NCBI RefSeq assembly: GCF_900128895.1
Contig: NZ_FSQW01000001.1
Span: forward strand, 1,364,001-1,428,000
Origin: Parasphingorhabdus marina DSM 22363
GTDB lineage: Bacteria; Pseudomonadota; Alphaproteobacteria; Sphingomonadales; Sphingomonadaceae
Direction: 5' to 3'
DNA: 64,000 nt
This document shows positions 36,247-44,906 of the stretch, piece after piece (position 1 is the stretch's first letter; every line of letters starts with the position of its first letter). Both the position numbers and the translations under genes were made by a program. Under the pieces are notes generated by a model, which saw nothing but the letters and a program-made list of their open reading frames with translations, was not told the DNA's origin and ran no database searches.

Positions 36247-37177
36247 GGAAATCATGGATCCGCTGGTTGCAGGCCTTGGCCATCCTCGTTTCATCGGCGT
36301 TGAAGCCATGCGGCGCTGCGGGATAGACGGCAAGTGCGCTTTCGTTTCCTGCCGCCAGCCAGCGTTGATGCATGAACAGGCTGTCATCGAGCATGGGATC
36401 CAGTTCTCCCACGCTGAAAAGCACGGGGGGGAGGCCGGCAAGATCAGCATAGAGCGGTGAATATTTCGGGTCACTGCGCCTGTCCCGGTCGACACCGGGC
36501 AACGCAAGTTCAAAAAACCATTCCATCCATTGCCGCGACAGACCGGGAAGGTCGTTGTCCCAGTTGCGCAGCGAAGGTGTCATGGAGAGGTCTGCGACAG
36601 GATAGCACAAGCTTGCCGCCTTGATACGCCGCAACAGGGATGGTTCCTCCCGCAATCGCAAGAGACAGTGCAATGCCACATTGGCTCCGGCAGATTCTGC
36701 CACAATCGCGACTGGCAGGTCTGGATGCTTCTCCAGCAAGGCACAGGTCGCTGCATGGGCCACGTCCAGAATTTCAGGCAGCTGATGTTCCGGGGCCAGG
36801 GGATAATCGATGGTGACAAGTGTCAGTTTCGTCTTTTGGGCGATGCCCGCAAGATAGGGATCCTGTTCATAGACCGACCCCATGGTCCAGCCGCCACCGT
36901 GAAAATGCAACGCAATCCCGCGCGCTTCCTCCACCGGGAAAACCCGGGTTTTGATGGTCCGGTCGGCCAGTTCCAGATTCTCTTCAAACGCTTCGGAATG
37001 CAGGGGCGGCTTGATTGAACCATCCTTGTTGTAGATCCGGAAGTTCCGCAGGATTTTCGGATCGACCGAGCCGGGTTGCGGCATCTTGTCTGCGGACTCC
37101 CGCAACCGGTCATTGGCTTTCTCTTGCTCTTCCAGAAACGTGTAGAGCTTGGGATCAATGTGGGAACTGTTTTTCAC
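36212..37177 (-). CDS. Alpha/beta hydrolase, hormone-sensitive-lipase type
   Basis: About 321 residues from a GTG start at 37177, chosen because AGGAAA lies 7 bases before it and the upstream frame overlaps the SDR stop. The oxyanion motif is LHFHGGGWTMGS. The nucleophile elbow reads AESAG rather than the family's usual GDSAG or GESAG, a slight variation. The acid is in GELDPMLDDS and the catalytic His in APHGFNADE. The lid-like helical N-terminus is typical. It could hydrolyse the ester produced by a Baeyer-Villiger enzyme. It is 17 bases after an SDR gene and is probably cotranscribed with it. Confidence 0.88.
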   Translation of the reverse strand: MKNSSHIDPKLYTFLEEQEKANDRLRESADKMPQPGSVDPKILRNFRIYNKDGSIKPPLHSEAFEENLELADRTIKTRVFPVEEARGIALHFHGGGWTMGSVYEQDPYLAGIAQKTKLTLVTIDYPLAPEHQLPEILDVAHAATCALLEKHPDLPVAIVAESAGANVALHCLLRLREEPSLLRRIKAASLCYPVADLSMTPSLRNWDNDLPGLSRQWMEWFFELALPGVDRDRRSDPKYSPLYADLAGLPPVLFSVGELDPMLDDSLFMHQRWLAAGNESALAVYPAAPHGFNADETRMAKACNQRIHDFLKFRLTAPDPA

Positions 37178-37193
37178 TTGGATTTCCTGCTTT

Positions 37194-37985
37194 CTAACCT
37201 GCCGGGGGACTGTCGGCTGCCATCGCATTGACGATGCCGCCATCCACGGGAAGGGTGGTGCCAATCACATAGTCTCCGGCTTGACTCGCCAGATAGACTG
37301 CGGCTGCGGCCATATCCCCGGCATTGCCGATCCGCCTTGCCGGAACATTTTTTGCCATCTGTTCGCCATGGTCCCGCGCCGCCTTGTTCATGGTCGATGC
37401 GAAAGGGCCCGGTGCGATACCGGACATCACGATATTGTCCGCGATTAATCGGGATGCCATTTTGCGGGTGAGATGGATAACGGCAGCCTTTGACGCCTGA
37501 TAACTGTATGTCTCCCAGGGATTGATGCTGAGACCATCAATCGATGCCACATTGAGCACCTTCGCCGGCCGGTCGGCAGTTGCCGCGGCCTTCAACAACG
37601 AATGCAAAGCCTGCGTCAGAAAAAACAGCCCTTTCACATTGGTGTCCATGACCTTGTCCCAGCCGGCTTCGGGAAAATCGAGATAGTCCTCCCCCCAGGC
37701 AACACCGGCGTTGTTTACCAGTATGTCGAGATGTTGCTCGCGATCGGCCAGTTCCACCGCGAGGGTCTTGCACCCCTCCACCGTGGAAATATCTCCGCAA
37801 ATATATGTGCAGTCTGGGCCAAATTCTTCTGCCGCAGCCTGGCCCTGGTCTCCCTTGCGCCCGGTGATATAGACTTTCGCGCCCTGGACCAGAAACCCTT
37901 CGGTGATCATCTTGCCGATCCCGCGCTGACCGCCGGTAACCAGCGCAACGCGTCCTTCAAGAGAAAACAGCTTTTCAAGATTCAT
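37194..37985 (-). CDS. SDR-family oxidoreductase
   Basis: A 263-residue classical short-chain dehydrogenase. The cofactor site is VTGGQRGIGKMI and the NAG motif is LVNNAGVAWGED. The active site is YSYQASKAAV, with Ser in the NVASIDG strand. The Thr/Arg positions after the second strand (ITGRKGDQG) do not settle NAD or NADP preference. It shares a strand with the SDR at 38037 and the hydrolase at 36212, with gaps of 51 and 17 bases, so the three probably form one transcript starting near 38771. It could oxidise an alcohol to the ketone used by a Baeyer-Villiger enzyme, but this is inferred only. Confidence 0.88.
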   Translation of the reverse strand: MNLEKLFSLEGRVALVTGGQRGIGKMITEGFLVQGAKVYITGRKGDQGQAAAEEFGPDCTYICGDISTVEGCKTLAVELADREQHLDILVNNAGVAWGEDYLDFPEAGWDKVMDTNVKGLFFLTQALHSLLKAAATADRPAKVLNVASIDGLSINPWETYSYQASKAAVIHLTRKMASRLIADNIVMSGIAPGPFASTMNKAARDHGEQMAKNVPARRIGNAGDMAAAAVYLASQAGDYVIGTTLPVDGGIVNAMAADSPPAG

Positions 37986-38036
37986 GTGTCTGCCTCCGGG
38001 TTATTGTCGCAGGTTCCGGATTCCGTAACGGGTTGG

Positions 38037-38771
38037 TCAGCATCCGACACCTCCGTCGACCAGAATGGACTCTCCGGTGCAGAATGAGGACTCATCGCTG
38101 GCGAGAAACAATATGGTTTTCGCAACTTCGTCGGCCGAAGCCGTGCGACGTAACGGGACATCCGGAATCTGCTTGTCCCGGGCAGCGCGATCAGGGTCAA
38201 TCATGTCAATCATCGGCGTGTCCATCATGCCCGGCAAAATGGCATTCACCCGAATGCCGTGTGGCCCCATTTCCTTGGCTGCAACGCGGGTCATGCCGAT
38301 GATGGCAAATTTGGTGGCGGTATAGGCGGCGGTTGTCGGTCGGGCGTGATTGAAAGCCACCGAGGAGACATTGATGATGGAGCCACCTTTTTGTTCCACC
38401 ATGTACTTGCCGATCTGGCGCATGCCGAGAAAAACGCTGCGCTGGTTGATGGCGATGACACGGTCCCAATCGGAGATGTCATGTTCGATGATGCTGCTGC
38501 GGTGCAGGACTCCTGCATTGTTGACCAGAATATCGATCTGGCCATGGCTATCGAGCATGTCATTCGCAACTCTTTGCCAGTCGCTTTCGCTGGCAACGTC
38601 GTGAGAAAGGAAGGTAGCGCCCATGTCTGCTGCTACCCGGTGCCCCTCCTCGTTCAGGACATCCGTGACCACAACCCGGGCGCCTTCCGCTGCCATCAGC
38701 CTTGCCGCCGAGGAACCGAGTCCCCTTGCTCCGCCCGTGACCAGTGCAGTTTTTCCGTCCAGCCGTCCCAT
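38037..38771 (-). CDS. SDR-family oxidoreductase
   Basis: A 244-residue classical SDR of normal length. Motifs are LVTGGARGLGSSAARLM, VVVTDVLNEEG (Asp after the second strand, favouring NAD+), ILVNNAGVLHRSS, and the catalytic pair in AYTATKFAIIG. The C-terminal LASDESSFCTGESILVDGG is typical. It starts the leftward SDR-SDR-hydrolase unit and is divergent from BVMO 2. The control region between them carries a TTAAACGA box and an inverted repeat. Confidence 0.88.
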   Translation of the reverse strand: MGRLDGKTALVTGGARGLGSSAARLMAAEGARVVVTDVLNEEGHRVAADMGATFLSHDVASESDWQRVANDMLDSHGQIDILVNNAGVLHRSSIIEHDISDWDRVIAINQRSVFLGMRQIGKYMVEQKGGSIINVSSVAFNHARPTTAAYTATKFAIIGMTRVAAKEMGPHGIRVNAILPGMMDTPMIDMIDPDRAARDKQIPDVPLRRTASADEVAKTILFLASDESSFCTGESILVDGGVGC

Positions 38772-38806
38772 GACAGTCCTTTTTTGCGTGTCAACAACAA
38801 GCCATG

Positions 38807-38850
38807 TTGATTCTTTAAACGAAACATGATTATATTGTATAGAGAATCAA
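38807..38850. promoter_or_regulatory. Inverted repeat and TTAAACGA box between SDR and BVMO 2
   Basis: TTGATTCT (38807-38814) and AGAATCAA (38843-38850) are perfect 8-bp arms, 28 bases apart. TTAAACGA at 38815-38822 lies directly inside the left arm. The same TTGATT half-site occurs in the palindrome at 63730-63742. Confidence 0.4.
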
Positions 38851-38877
38851 ATTCAACAGGAATCAGGAGAATCATCA

Positions 38878-40809
38878 ATGGCGACCGTGCTGAAGCAATC
38901 CGGGGGATTGAGCGTTGATGAGGAATTTATCCGTCGGGCGCTTGATCAGGCGCAGATCAACGCACTGCGCATAGCGCTGTTCCAGCAGACCCGTGACCCC
39001 GAGCTGGAGGAAATGGCCGCGGTGCGTACGGAACTGCGCGGGACACCCTATGAGTTTCCGAAAATTTCCAAGGAGCACGCGGCGGTCATCAAACAGAAGG
39101 CATTTGAATATCTGCGCGATCGTGATCCCGCTTCTCCGTCGGTGATGCCGTCGCGGGAAGAAGCCGCGCACATGATGGAAATGTTCAACGGCAAGAAAAT
39201 CTCCGAGCAGCATGTCGACTATGGCTGGGGAGACCTGGCCTTTGCCGATAACGGATTTGTGCGGGCCGCCCGCTGGAAGAACAAGCCGGCTGATGAAGAG
39301 CTGGACAAATTTCATGTCACCATCATTGGTGCCGGGTTTAGCGGGTTGATGGCCGCGATACAGATGCAGCAGCTGGGTCTGAAATTTACGATTATCGAAC
39401 GGCAGGCAGGACTGGGCGGGACCTGGTATTTGAACGATTACCCGGAAGCACGTGTGGATATTACGTCGTTCATATATCAATATAAATTTGAACAGGATTA
39501 CCCATGGAAAAGCCATTTCGCCACACAGGGCGATCTGCGTGATTATGTGGACTATATTGTCGACAAGCATGGACTGCGCGAACATATCCGGCTGAATACC
39601 AAGGTGACGGGCTCGGTATGGAATGAGGAAAATTCGCGCTGGGACATCACGACGGAAGATGGTGACGGCAACAAAGATACTTTGAACAGCCAGTTCATGA
39701 TCAGCGGTGCCGGTCTGTTCAGCACACCGAAATTGCCGCAGATTGAAGGTATCGAGAAATTCCGGGGCAAGATGTTCCACACCACCGCCTGGGATCACGA
39801 TTATGACTACACAGGCAAAAGGGTAGCCGTGATCGGGACCGGTTCAACGGGATCGCAACTGGTGCGCGGCGTGGCAGCGAAGGCGTCGCAGCTGACCATT
39901 TATCAACGCACACCCAACTGGGTGAATCAGGTGCCGGGATATCGCAACGAAGTGACGCCTGAGCTGCGCTGGTTGCTGGACAATATGCCCGGATATAAAA
40001 ACTGGTTTTCCTATCACCACACCGCGTCAGCGATGCAGGTGGAAGCCTTCCAGTATCTCGATGACGAGTGGATAGAGAAGGGCGGCGTGGTCAGCGAGAA
40101 AAACGAACAGCTGCGCCAGATGCTTCAGGGCTATATCCGATCGAAAGTGGGTGACAATGACGAACTTTATGAGCAGCTCGTGCCTGACTATGCCCCGATG
40201 TCGCGTCGACTGGTCGTCGACAATGACTGGTATGACAGCCTGTTGCTCGACAATGTCGATCTGGTGAGCGGCCCTATTGACCATTTTACCGAAAACGGGA
40301 TCGTTTCCCCCGACGGCACAGAGCGCGAGTTTGACCTGGTCGTGCTGTCCGCCGGTTTTGATGTGGAACGCTATCTGTGGCCGGTCGAATATGAAGGCCG
40401 CGATGGGACAACGCTGGAAGATCTCTGGTCTGAAGACGGCGCGCGGGCGCATCTGACGCTGACCATACCGAAATTCCCGAACTTCATCATTCTCTATGGC
40501 CCCAATGCCGGGGCGGTGACGGGGAGTTTTCACAGCTGGATGGAGTGCCTGACACGCTATAGCTGCCGGTTGATCACCGAAACAATTGAGAGCGGGAGCA
40601 AAACGTTCGAGATCAAGGAAGACGTGTATCTCGACTATAATGATCGGCTGGACAAGGGGCTCAAAACCCTGCTGCTGGAAAATCAGGGAGCCGGCGGCGG
40701 CTATTATCTCAACAGCCATGGCCGGCCCGGTGTGACCCAGCCGTGGACCTTTGACCAGTTTTACGAGATGATCCGCGAACCGGATTTCGACGAATATTCC
40801 ATCCGCTAG
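38878..40809 (+). CDS. Baeyer-Villiger monooxygenase, 4-hydroxyacetophenone-monooxygenase type (copy 2)
   Basis: A 643-residue paralogue of the enzyme at 32908, with the same architecture. A 150-residue N-terminal extension precedes GAGFSG (151-156). The fingerprint FRGKMFHTTAWDHD stands before VAVIGTGSTGSQLV, and the C-terminus is NSHGRPGVTQPW. A GGAG lies about 9 bases before the ATG. The two copies are clearly related along their length but have diverged, so distinct ketone substrates or successive steps are plausible. It heads a rightward set of genes including an SDR, a TIP30-like protein and an MBL-fold hydrolase. Confidence 0.9.
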   Translation: MATVLKQSGGLSVDEEFIRRALDQAQINALRIALFQQTRDPELEEMAAVRTELRGTPYEFPKISKEHAAVIKQKAFEYLRDRDPASPSVMPSREEAAHMMEMFNGKKISEQHVDYGWGDLAFADNGFVRAARWKNKPADEELDKFHVTIIGAGFSGLMAAIQMQQLGLKFTIIERQAGLGGTWYLNDYPEARVDITSFIYQYKFEQDYPWKSHFATQGDLRDYVDYIVDKHGLREHIRLNTKVTGSVWNEENSRWDITTEDGDGNKDTLNSQFMISGAGLFSTPKLPQIEGIEKFRGKMFHTTAWDHDYDYTGKRVAVIGTGSTGSQLVRGVAAKASQLTIYQRTPNWVNQVPGYRNEVTPELRWLLDNMPGYKNWFSYHHTASAMQVEAFQYLDDEWIEKGGVVSEKNEQLRQMLQGYIRSKVGDNDELYEQLVPDYAPMSRRLVVDNDWYDSLLLDNVDLVSGPIDHFTENGIVSPDGTEREFDLVVLSAGFDVERYLWPVEYEGRDGTTLEDLWSEDGARAHLTLTIPKFPNFIILYGPNAGAVTGSFHSWMECLTRYSCRLITETIESGSKTFEIKEDVYLDYNDRLDKGLKTLLLENQGAGGGYYLNSHGRPGVTQPWTFDQFYEMIREPDFDEYSIR

Positions 40810-40832
40810 TCGGGGCATCAGTTCGTCAGTAA

Positions 40833-40850
40833 CCCGCATTTCTCTGCGGG
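40833..40850 (+). other. Short hairpin after BVMO 2
   Basis: CCCGCA and TGCGGG form a 6-bp stem with a 6-base loop in the 69-base gap before the next SDR. No T-run follows, so it is not a clear terminator and may only reduce read-through or protect the mRNA end. Confidence 0.35.
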
Positions 40851-40878
40851 GCAGACGGCTTTGAAAATCTGAGAGGAA

Positions 40879-41748
40879 ATGGACGTGGCAAAAACGATAT
40901 TGATTACCGGATGTTCCAGCGGACTGGGCGTGGCTCTCGCTTTGGGTGCAGCCAAAAACGGCCACAAGGTTTACGCAACGATGCGCAATCTCGACAAGCG
41001 CAGGGTTCTGGATGCCGCAGCCGCGGAGGCAGGTGTCGACCTCGAAGTGCGCCGGCTGGATGTACAGGACATGGCCAGCATTTCTGCGGTGGTCGACGAA
41101 ATTATCGCGAATGACGGGAGGATCGACACACTGATCAACAATGCCGGGATGGGATTTGTCCGGACGGCGGAGCAGGCGAGCGAAGAGGAAATGCAGCAAG
41201 TCACCGACATCAACCAGATGGGCGTCATGCGCTGCACCAAAGCGGTGTTGCCACATATGCGCAAAGCCAGGTCCGGCCATGTGATTGCAGTGTCTTCGGT
41301 GGGCGGCCTGGTCGGGCAGCCGTTTAACGAAATCTATTGCGCGACCAAATTTGCCGTTGAAGGGTTTATCGAGGGGCTTGCCAGCTATGTCGGCCCGGCC
41401 TTTGGCATCAACTTCACTGTTGTTGAGCCGGGGGGGATTGCCTCGGAATTTGTCAACAATGTGATGGCGCATCTGGAGTCCACGGGAGGCTTGCCAGAAG
41501 ATGAGTATTTGCCGCTCTTTGGCCAGTATCGCGACACCATGGGAGCGACCGAATGGGAACACAGCCCCTATCAGACTGCGGACGACGCAGCAGCGGCAGT
41601 GCTCGAAGTTGTTGAATCCGACGACCCACCTGTGCGCAAGCGAACTTCGCCTTGGGCGGAAGAGATCTGTTCACTGAAAACCTCGGCTGATCCGGATGGC
41701 AAGAAGATGCAGGCGATGGTGGTCTCGGATTTTCTTGGGCTGAAGTAA
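40879..41748 (+). CDS. SDR-family oxidoreductase
   Basis: A 289-residue SDR with a longer C-terminus than usual. It shows ILITGCSSGLGVALALGA, VYATMRNLDKR (a basic residue after the second strand, favouring NADP+), LINNAGMGFVRTAEQ and the active site IYCATKFAVEGFIEGL. The TGCSSGLG type and the extended C-terminal part resemble the SDRs often annotated as 17-beta-hydroxysteroid- or retinol-dehydrogenase-like. The substrate is unknown. A GAGAGGAAATGGACGTG leader gives the ribosome binding site. It follows BVMO 2 by 69 bases. Confidence 0.88.
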   Translation: MDVAKTILITGCSSGLGVALALGAAKNGHKVYATMRNLDKRRVLDAAAAEAGVDLEVRRLDVQDMASISAVVDEIIANDGRIDTLINNAGMGFVRTAEQASEEEMQQVTDINQMGVMRCTKAVLPHMRKARSGHVIAVSSVGGLVGQPFNEIYCATKFAVEGFIEGLASYVGPAFGINFTVVEPGGIASEFVNNVMAHLESTGGLPEDEYLPLFGQYRDTMGATEWEHSPYQTADDAAAAVLEVVESDDPPVRKRTSPWAEEICSLKTSADPDGKKMQAMVVSDFLGLK

Positions 41749-41773
41749 TCGGTCTCGAAAAGTGTGTACTGGA

Positions 41774-42457
41774 ATGAGCGGACAGGACCGCAAAGTTGTA
41801 TTGATGGGTGCCAGCGGCGCGGTTGGCTCGGCTGTGCTGGACCGGCTAATCGCGATGCCAGATGTGGTGCAAGTGACACTGCTTGACAGAAGAGCCATTG
41901 AGCGCCCGGCTCAAGACAAAGTTGTCGCTCATGTAGTCGATCTTCGTAACCCTGGGTCATATGCTGACTTAGTCGATGGTCACGATTCCGCGATCTGTAC
42001 GGTCGGCGTCGGTGATCCGTTCAAGGTCTCGAAGGAAGAATTCCAGGCTGTCGATTTCGATATACCGATGGCTTTTGCGACCGCATGCCAAAAACGCGAA
42101 GTTGGGCATTTTGCAATGCTCTCATCAGTAACTGCCGATCCGGATGCGCGAAACAGCTACGTCCGCAGCAAGGGCAGACTGGAAGACGCTCTCGCAACTC
42201 TTTCGTTCACGCGCCTCAGTCTCTTCAAACCAGCCATGATCCTGACGCCACAACGGCGATACGGCTGGGCTGTTGAGACGGCGCTTGCTATCTGGCCTGT
42301 TATAGGTCCATTGTTTCAGGGGAGATGGCGCAAGCTGCGCGGAATCAAGGTATCTCGCCTGGGCGCGGCGATGGCAAACAACATTGTCACCGATGGCTTT
42401 GGCGTCGAAAAACTGGTCTGGGAGGATTTCGTGAAGCTCACGCCGGATAACGATTAG
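41774..42457 (+). CDS. TIP30/HTATIP2-like NAD(P)-binding protein
   Basis: A 227-residue atypical SDR. The start is taken as the ATG at 41774 (MSGQDRKVVLMGASGAVG), since a GTG at 41762 would add four residues without a better site. The Rossmann motif GASGAVGSAVLDRL is followed by DRRAIERP, the SSVTADPDARNSYVRSKGRLED segment with a YxxxK pair, and LSLFKPAMIL, all as in the TIP30/Fmp52 group. The biochemical role of bacterial members is not established. It lies within the rightward gene set after BVMO 2. Confidence 0.78.
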   Translation: MSGQDRKVVLMGASGAVGSAVLDRLIAMPDVVQVTLLDRRAIERPAQDKVVAHVVDLRNPGSYADLVDGHDSAICTVGVGDPFKVSKEEFQAVDFDIPMAFATACQKREVGHFAMLSSVTADPDARNSYVRSKGRLEDALATLSFTRLSLFKPAMILTPQRRYGWAVETALAIWPVIGPLFQGRWRKLRGIKVSRLGAAMANNIVTDGFGVEKLVWEDFVKLTPDND

Positions 42458-42505
42458 TCAGTTCCCGACTAACCAAACCAGGCGAACTCGATTGGACACA
42501 GCGTC

Positions 42506-43654
42506 ATGCGGATCATCAAAGGCATAACAAAAATACTGATCCTGGTATTGATCATTATCGGTGCCAGTGTCGGGTTGTTCATGAATTTCGCGCCATCCGT
42601 GGGCGGGGATGTCGAAGGAGAGCGGCTGGCGAGGGTTGAAAAGTCGCCGCACCACAAAGATGGCGAGTTCGACAATGTCCTGCCGCCCAGCCCGACCGAG
42701 CCGGGCTGGATCCGGGAACAGATTGAAGGACAGTTTTTCGGCGACGAACAACGCTATCCGCCAGCGCCCATACCCCTTGTGGAAATCCCGGCAGGCTTAT
42801 TCGAGGCGCCAGTGGAGCCCGGTCTGCGCGCCATCTGGCTGGGACATGCCAGCAGCTATCTTGAAATCGACGGGGTGCGTATCCTGATTGACCCGGTTTT
42901 TTCCGACTATGCTTCGCCGCTGCAGGGAATGGGGCCAAAACGGTTTCACAAATCACCGATCGACTTGACGAACGTGCCTGAAGTGGACGCCGTGCTGATT
43001 TCTCACGATCATTATGACCATCTGGACATGGAAACGATCAAGGCTCTGGTGGCAAAGGGCGCGAGAATATTCGTGCCACTGGGTGCGGGCACCCATCTCG
43101 ATCGCTGGGATATTCCGGCAGATGCCTATACCGAGTTTGATTGGGGGCAGTCGCAGGCAATCAATGGTGTTCAAATCATCAGCACCGAAGCCCGGCATTA
43201 TTCCGGTCGCGGCCTGATGAACCAGCGGGAGACCTTCTGGTCTTCCTGGACTTTGATCGGCCCCGAACACCGCGCCTATTATAGTGGCGATACCGGATAT
43301 TCCGGCCATTTTGTTCGGATCGCAAGGGAATATGGCCCTTTTGATCTCAGTATCATCAAGATCGGTGCCTATGGGCCTGGCGCGGCCTGGACGGACGTGC
43401 ATATGAGCGCGGAAGACGCAGTGCAGGCCCATGTCGATCTGGGGGCAAAGGAAATGCTGCCGGTCCACTGGAGCACGTTCAACCTCGGATTTCATGCCTG
43501 GAATGAGCCAATTGAACTGGCCCGCGCCGCAGCTGATAAGCAGAATATCCTCATGCATGCCCCGCGCGTTGGCGAACTGGTTGAAGCAGGAACAAATTTC
43601 CGGTCAATTGTCTGGTGGGATCTGAAAGCCGGAGAGGATGCGCGTGATCGCTAA
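42506..43654 (+). CDS. Membrane-anchored MBL-fold hydrolase, NAPE-PLD-like
   Basis: A 382-residue metallo-beta-lactamase-fold protein with an N-terminal membrane anchor (about residues 6-28, ITKILILVLIIIGASVGLF). The metal-binding motif is ISHDHYDHLD. Other family parts are WLGHASSYLEIDGVRILIDP, STEARHYSGRG, YYSGDTGY and LPVHWSTFNLGFHAW. This is the arrangement of N-acylphosphatidylethanolamine phospholipase D and the UlaG-like group. It may act on a lipid phosphodiester or ester at the periplasmic face of the membrane. Its stop overlaps that of the convergent acyl-CoA dehydrogenase gene by 4 bases. Confidence 0.85.
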   Translation: MRIIKGITKILILVLIIIGASVGLFMNFAPSVGGDVEGERLARVEKSPHHKDGEFDNVLPPSPTEPGWIREQIEGQFFGDEQRYPPAPIPLVEIPAGLFEAPVEPGLRAIWLGHASSYLEIDGVRILIDPVFSDYASPLQGMGPKRFHKSPIDLTNVPEVDAVLISHDHYDHLDMETIKALVAKGARIFVPLGAGTHLDRWDIPADAYTEFDWGQSQAINGVQIISTEARHYSGRGLMNQRETFWSSWTLIGPEHRAYYSGDTGYSGHFVRIAREYGPFDLSIIKIGAYGPGAAWTDVHMSAEDAVQAHVDLGAKEMLPVHWSTFNLGFHAWNEPIELARAAADKQNILMHAPRVGELVEAGTNFRSIVWWDLKAGEDARDR

Positions 43655-44793
43655 AGCGAACGGCCGATCACTTCCTTCATGATTTCAGACGTGCCACCAT
43701 ATATCCGCTGTACCCGCGCATCACGCCACAAGCGGGCAATCGGATATTCGTTCATATAGCCAGCCCCGCCATGCAGCTGCAGCGCGGCATCACAGCATTT
43801 CCACTGGATTTCGCTGTGCCACAATTTGGCGGCTGAACCTTCAACCGCCGTCAGCTCGCCGGCGATATGCCGGGTGATGCACCAGTCCAGATGCGCCCAG
43901 CCTACCTGCAATTCGGCGGCAAGGTCCGCCAGCGTGAAGCGGGTGTTCTGGAAATCAAACACGGTCTTTCCGAAGGCGCCGCGTTCCTTTGTGAATTTGA
44001 CCGCCTCATCAAAGGCACGCTGTGCTCCGGCCTGAGCGGCGGCAGCGATGCTCAGGCGTTCCTGGGGCAGCTGGCTCATGAGATAGGCAAAGCCCAGTCC
44101 CTCTTCACCGAGGCAATTGGTTATCGGCACACGGACATCTTCGAAAAACAGTTCCGAAGTGTCGGCAGAATGTTGCCCGATCTTGTCCAGATTGCGGCCC
44201 CGGCCAAAACCTTCCCGCGTGGCTTCGACCAGCACCAGAGAAATTCCCTTGGCGCCGAGTGAAGGGTCGGTTTTTACCACCAATATGATGAAGTCGGCAT
44301 TCTGGCCGTTGGTGATGTAGGTTTTGGACCCGTTGATGACATAGTGATTGCCGTCTTTTTTGGCGGTGGTCTTGATGCTCTGAAGGTCCGAGCCGGTTGA
44401 CGGTTCAGTCATGGCAATGGCGGCAATTGCCTCGCCGGAAATCATTTTGGGAAGCCATTCCTGCTTCTGCTCTTCAGACCCGTAGGCAAGGATATAATCC
44501 GCAGCGATATCAGATTGCAGACCCAGTCCGGCTGAAGATCCGGCATAGGTCATTTCCTCGTCGATAATGATGTTATAGCCAAAATCAGCGCCGAGCCCGC
44601 CATATTGCTCAGGCATTGTCGGGCAAAGCAGACCGGCCTCGCCACATGCGCGCCAGAAGTCTCGGTCGATGATTCCTTCCTCTTCCCATCGATTGAGATT
44701 GGGGTGGAGTTCCCTGTCAAAGAACTTGCGGACCTGGTCCCTGAAGATCGCATGATTTTCGTCAAAGGCCGTGCGGTTTTCGGTCTGCAGCAT
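43651..44793 (-). CDS. Acyl-CoA dehydrogenase (long-chain/isovaleryl type)
   Basis: About 380 residues from the ATG at 44793 (MLQTENRTAF), preferred to an ATG at 44805 because GGAG lies 8 bases before it. FAD-binding signatures are IAMTEPSTGSDLQSIKT and YVINGSKTYITNG. The late motif is IYGGTSEIM, with Gly where short-chain enzymes have the catalytic Glu. The likely base is the Glu in SQLPQERLSIAAA, as in long-chain and isovaleryl-CoA dehydrogenases. It forms the 2,3-double bond of an acyl-CoA and passes electrons to an electron-transfer flavoprotein. It is divergent from the crotonase gene across a region with paired palindromes. Confidence 0.9.
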   Translation of the reverse strand: MLQTENRTAFDENHAIFRDQVRKFFDRELHPNLNRWEEEGIIDRDFWRACGEAGLLCPTMPEQYGGLGADFGYNIIIDEEMTYAGSSAGLGLQSDIAADYILAYGSEEQKQEWLPKMISGEAIAAIAMTEPSTGSDLQSIKTTAKKDGNHYVINGSKTYITNGQNADFIILVVKTDPSLGAKGISLVLVEATREGFGRGRNLDKIGQHSADTSELFFEDVRVPITNCLGEEGLGFAYLMSQLPQERLSIAAAAQAGAQRAFDEAVKFTKERGAFGKTVFDFQNTRFTLADLAAELQVGWAHLDWCITRHIAGELTAVEGSAAKLWHSEIQWKCCDAALQLHGGAGYMNEYPIARLWRDARVQRIYGGTSEIMKEVIGRSL

Positions 44794-44825
44794 GGGTGAC
44801 TCCATCAGTTTCGATTATTTAACTG

Positions 44826-44860
44826 TACATACAAGTATGTAAATTGACGAGTATGTCAAT
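44826..44860. promoter_or_regulatory. Two adjacent palindromes between acyl-CoA dehydrogenase and crotonase genes
   Basis: TACATAC/GTATGTA (44826-44841) is perfect with a 2-base centre. ATTGAC/GTCAAT (44843-44860) is perfect with a 6-base centre. GTATGTAAAT and GTATGTCAAT also form a direct repeat with a 16-base period. A dimeric repressor of the TetR or FadR kind, controlling both divergent genes, would fit. Confidence 0.6.
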
Positions 44861-44906
44861 CCCGTGTTAGTGCACCTGCAAACGTCGGGCAGAAAGGAAT
44901 CATGGC

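Noticed and set aside
40027-41562. 511-codon minus-strand open frame
   Set aside because: Antisense to BVMO 2 and the SDR, spanning both genes and the gap; both sense products have clear motifs.
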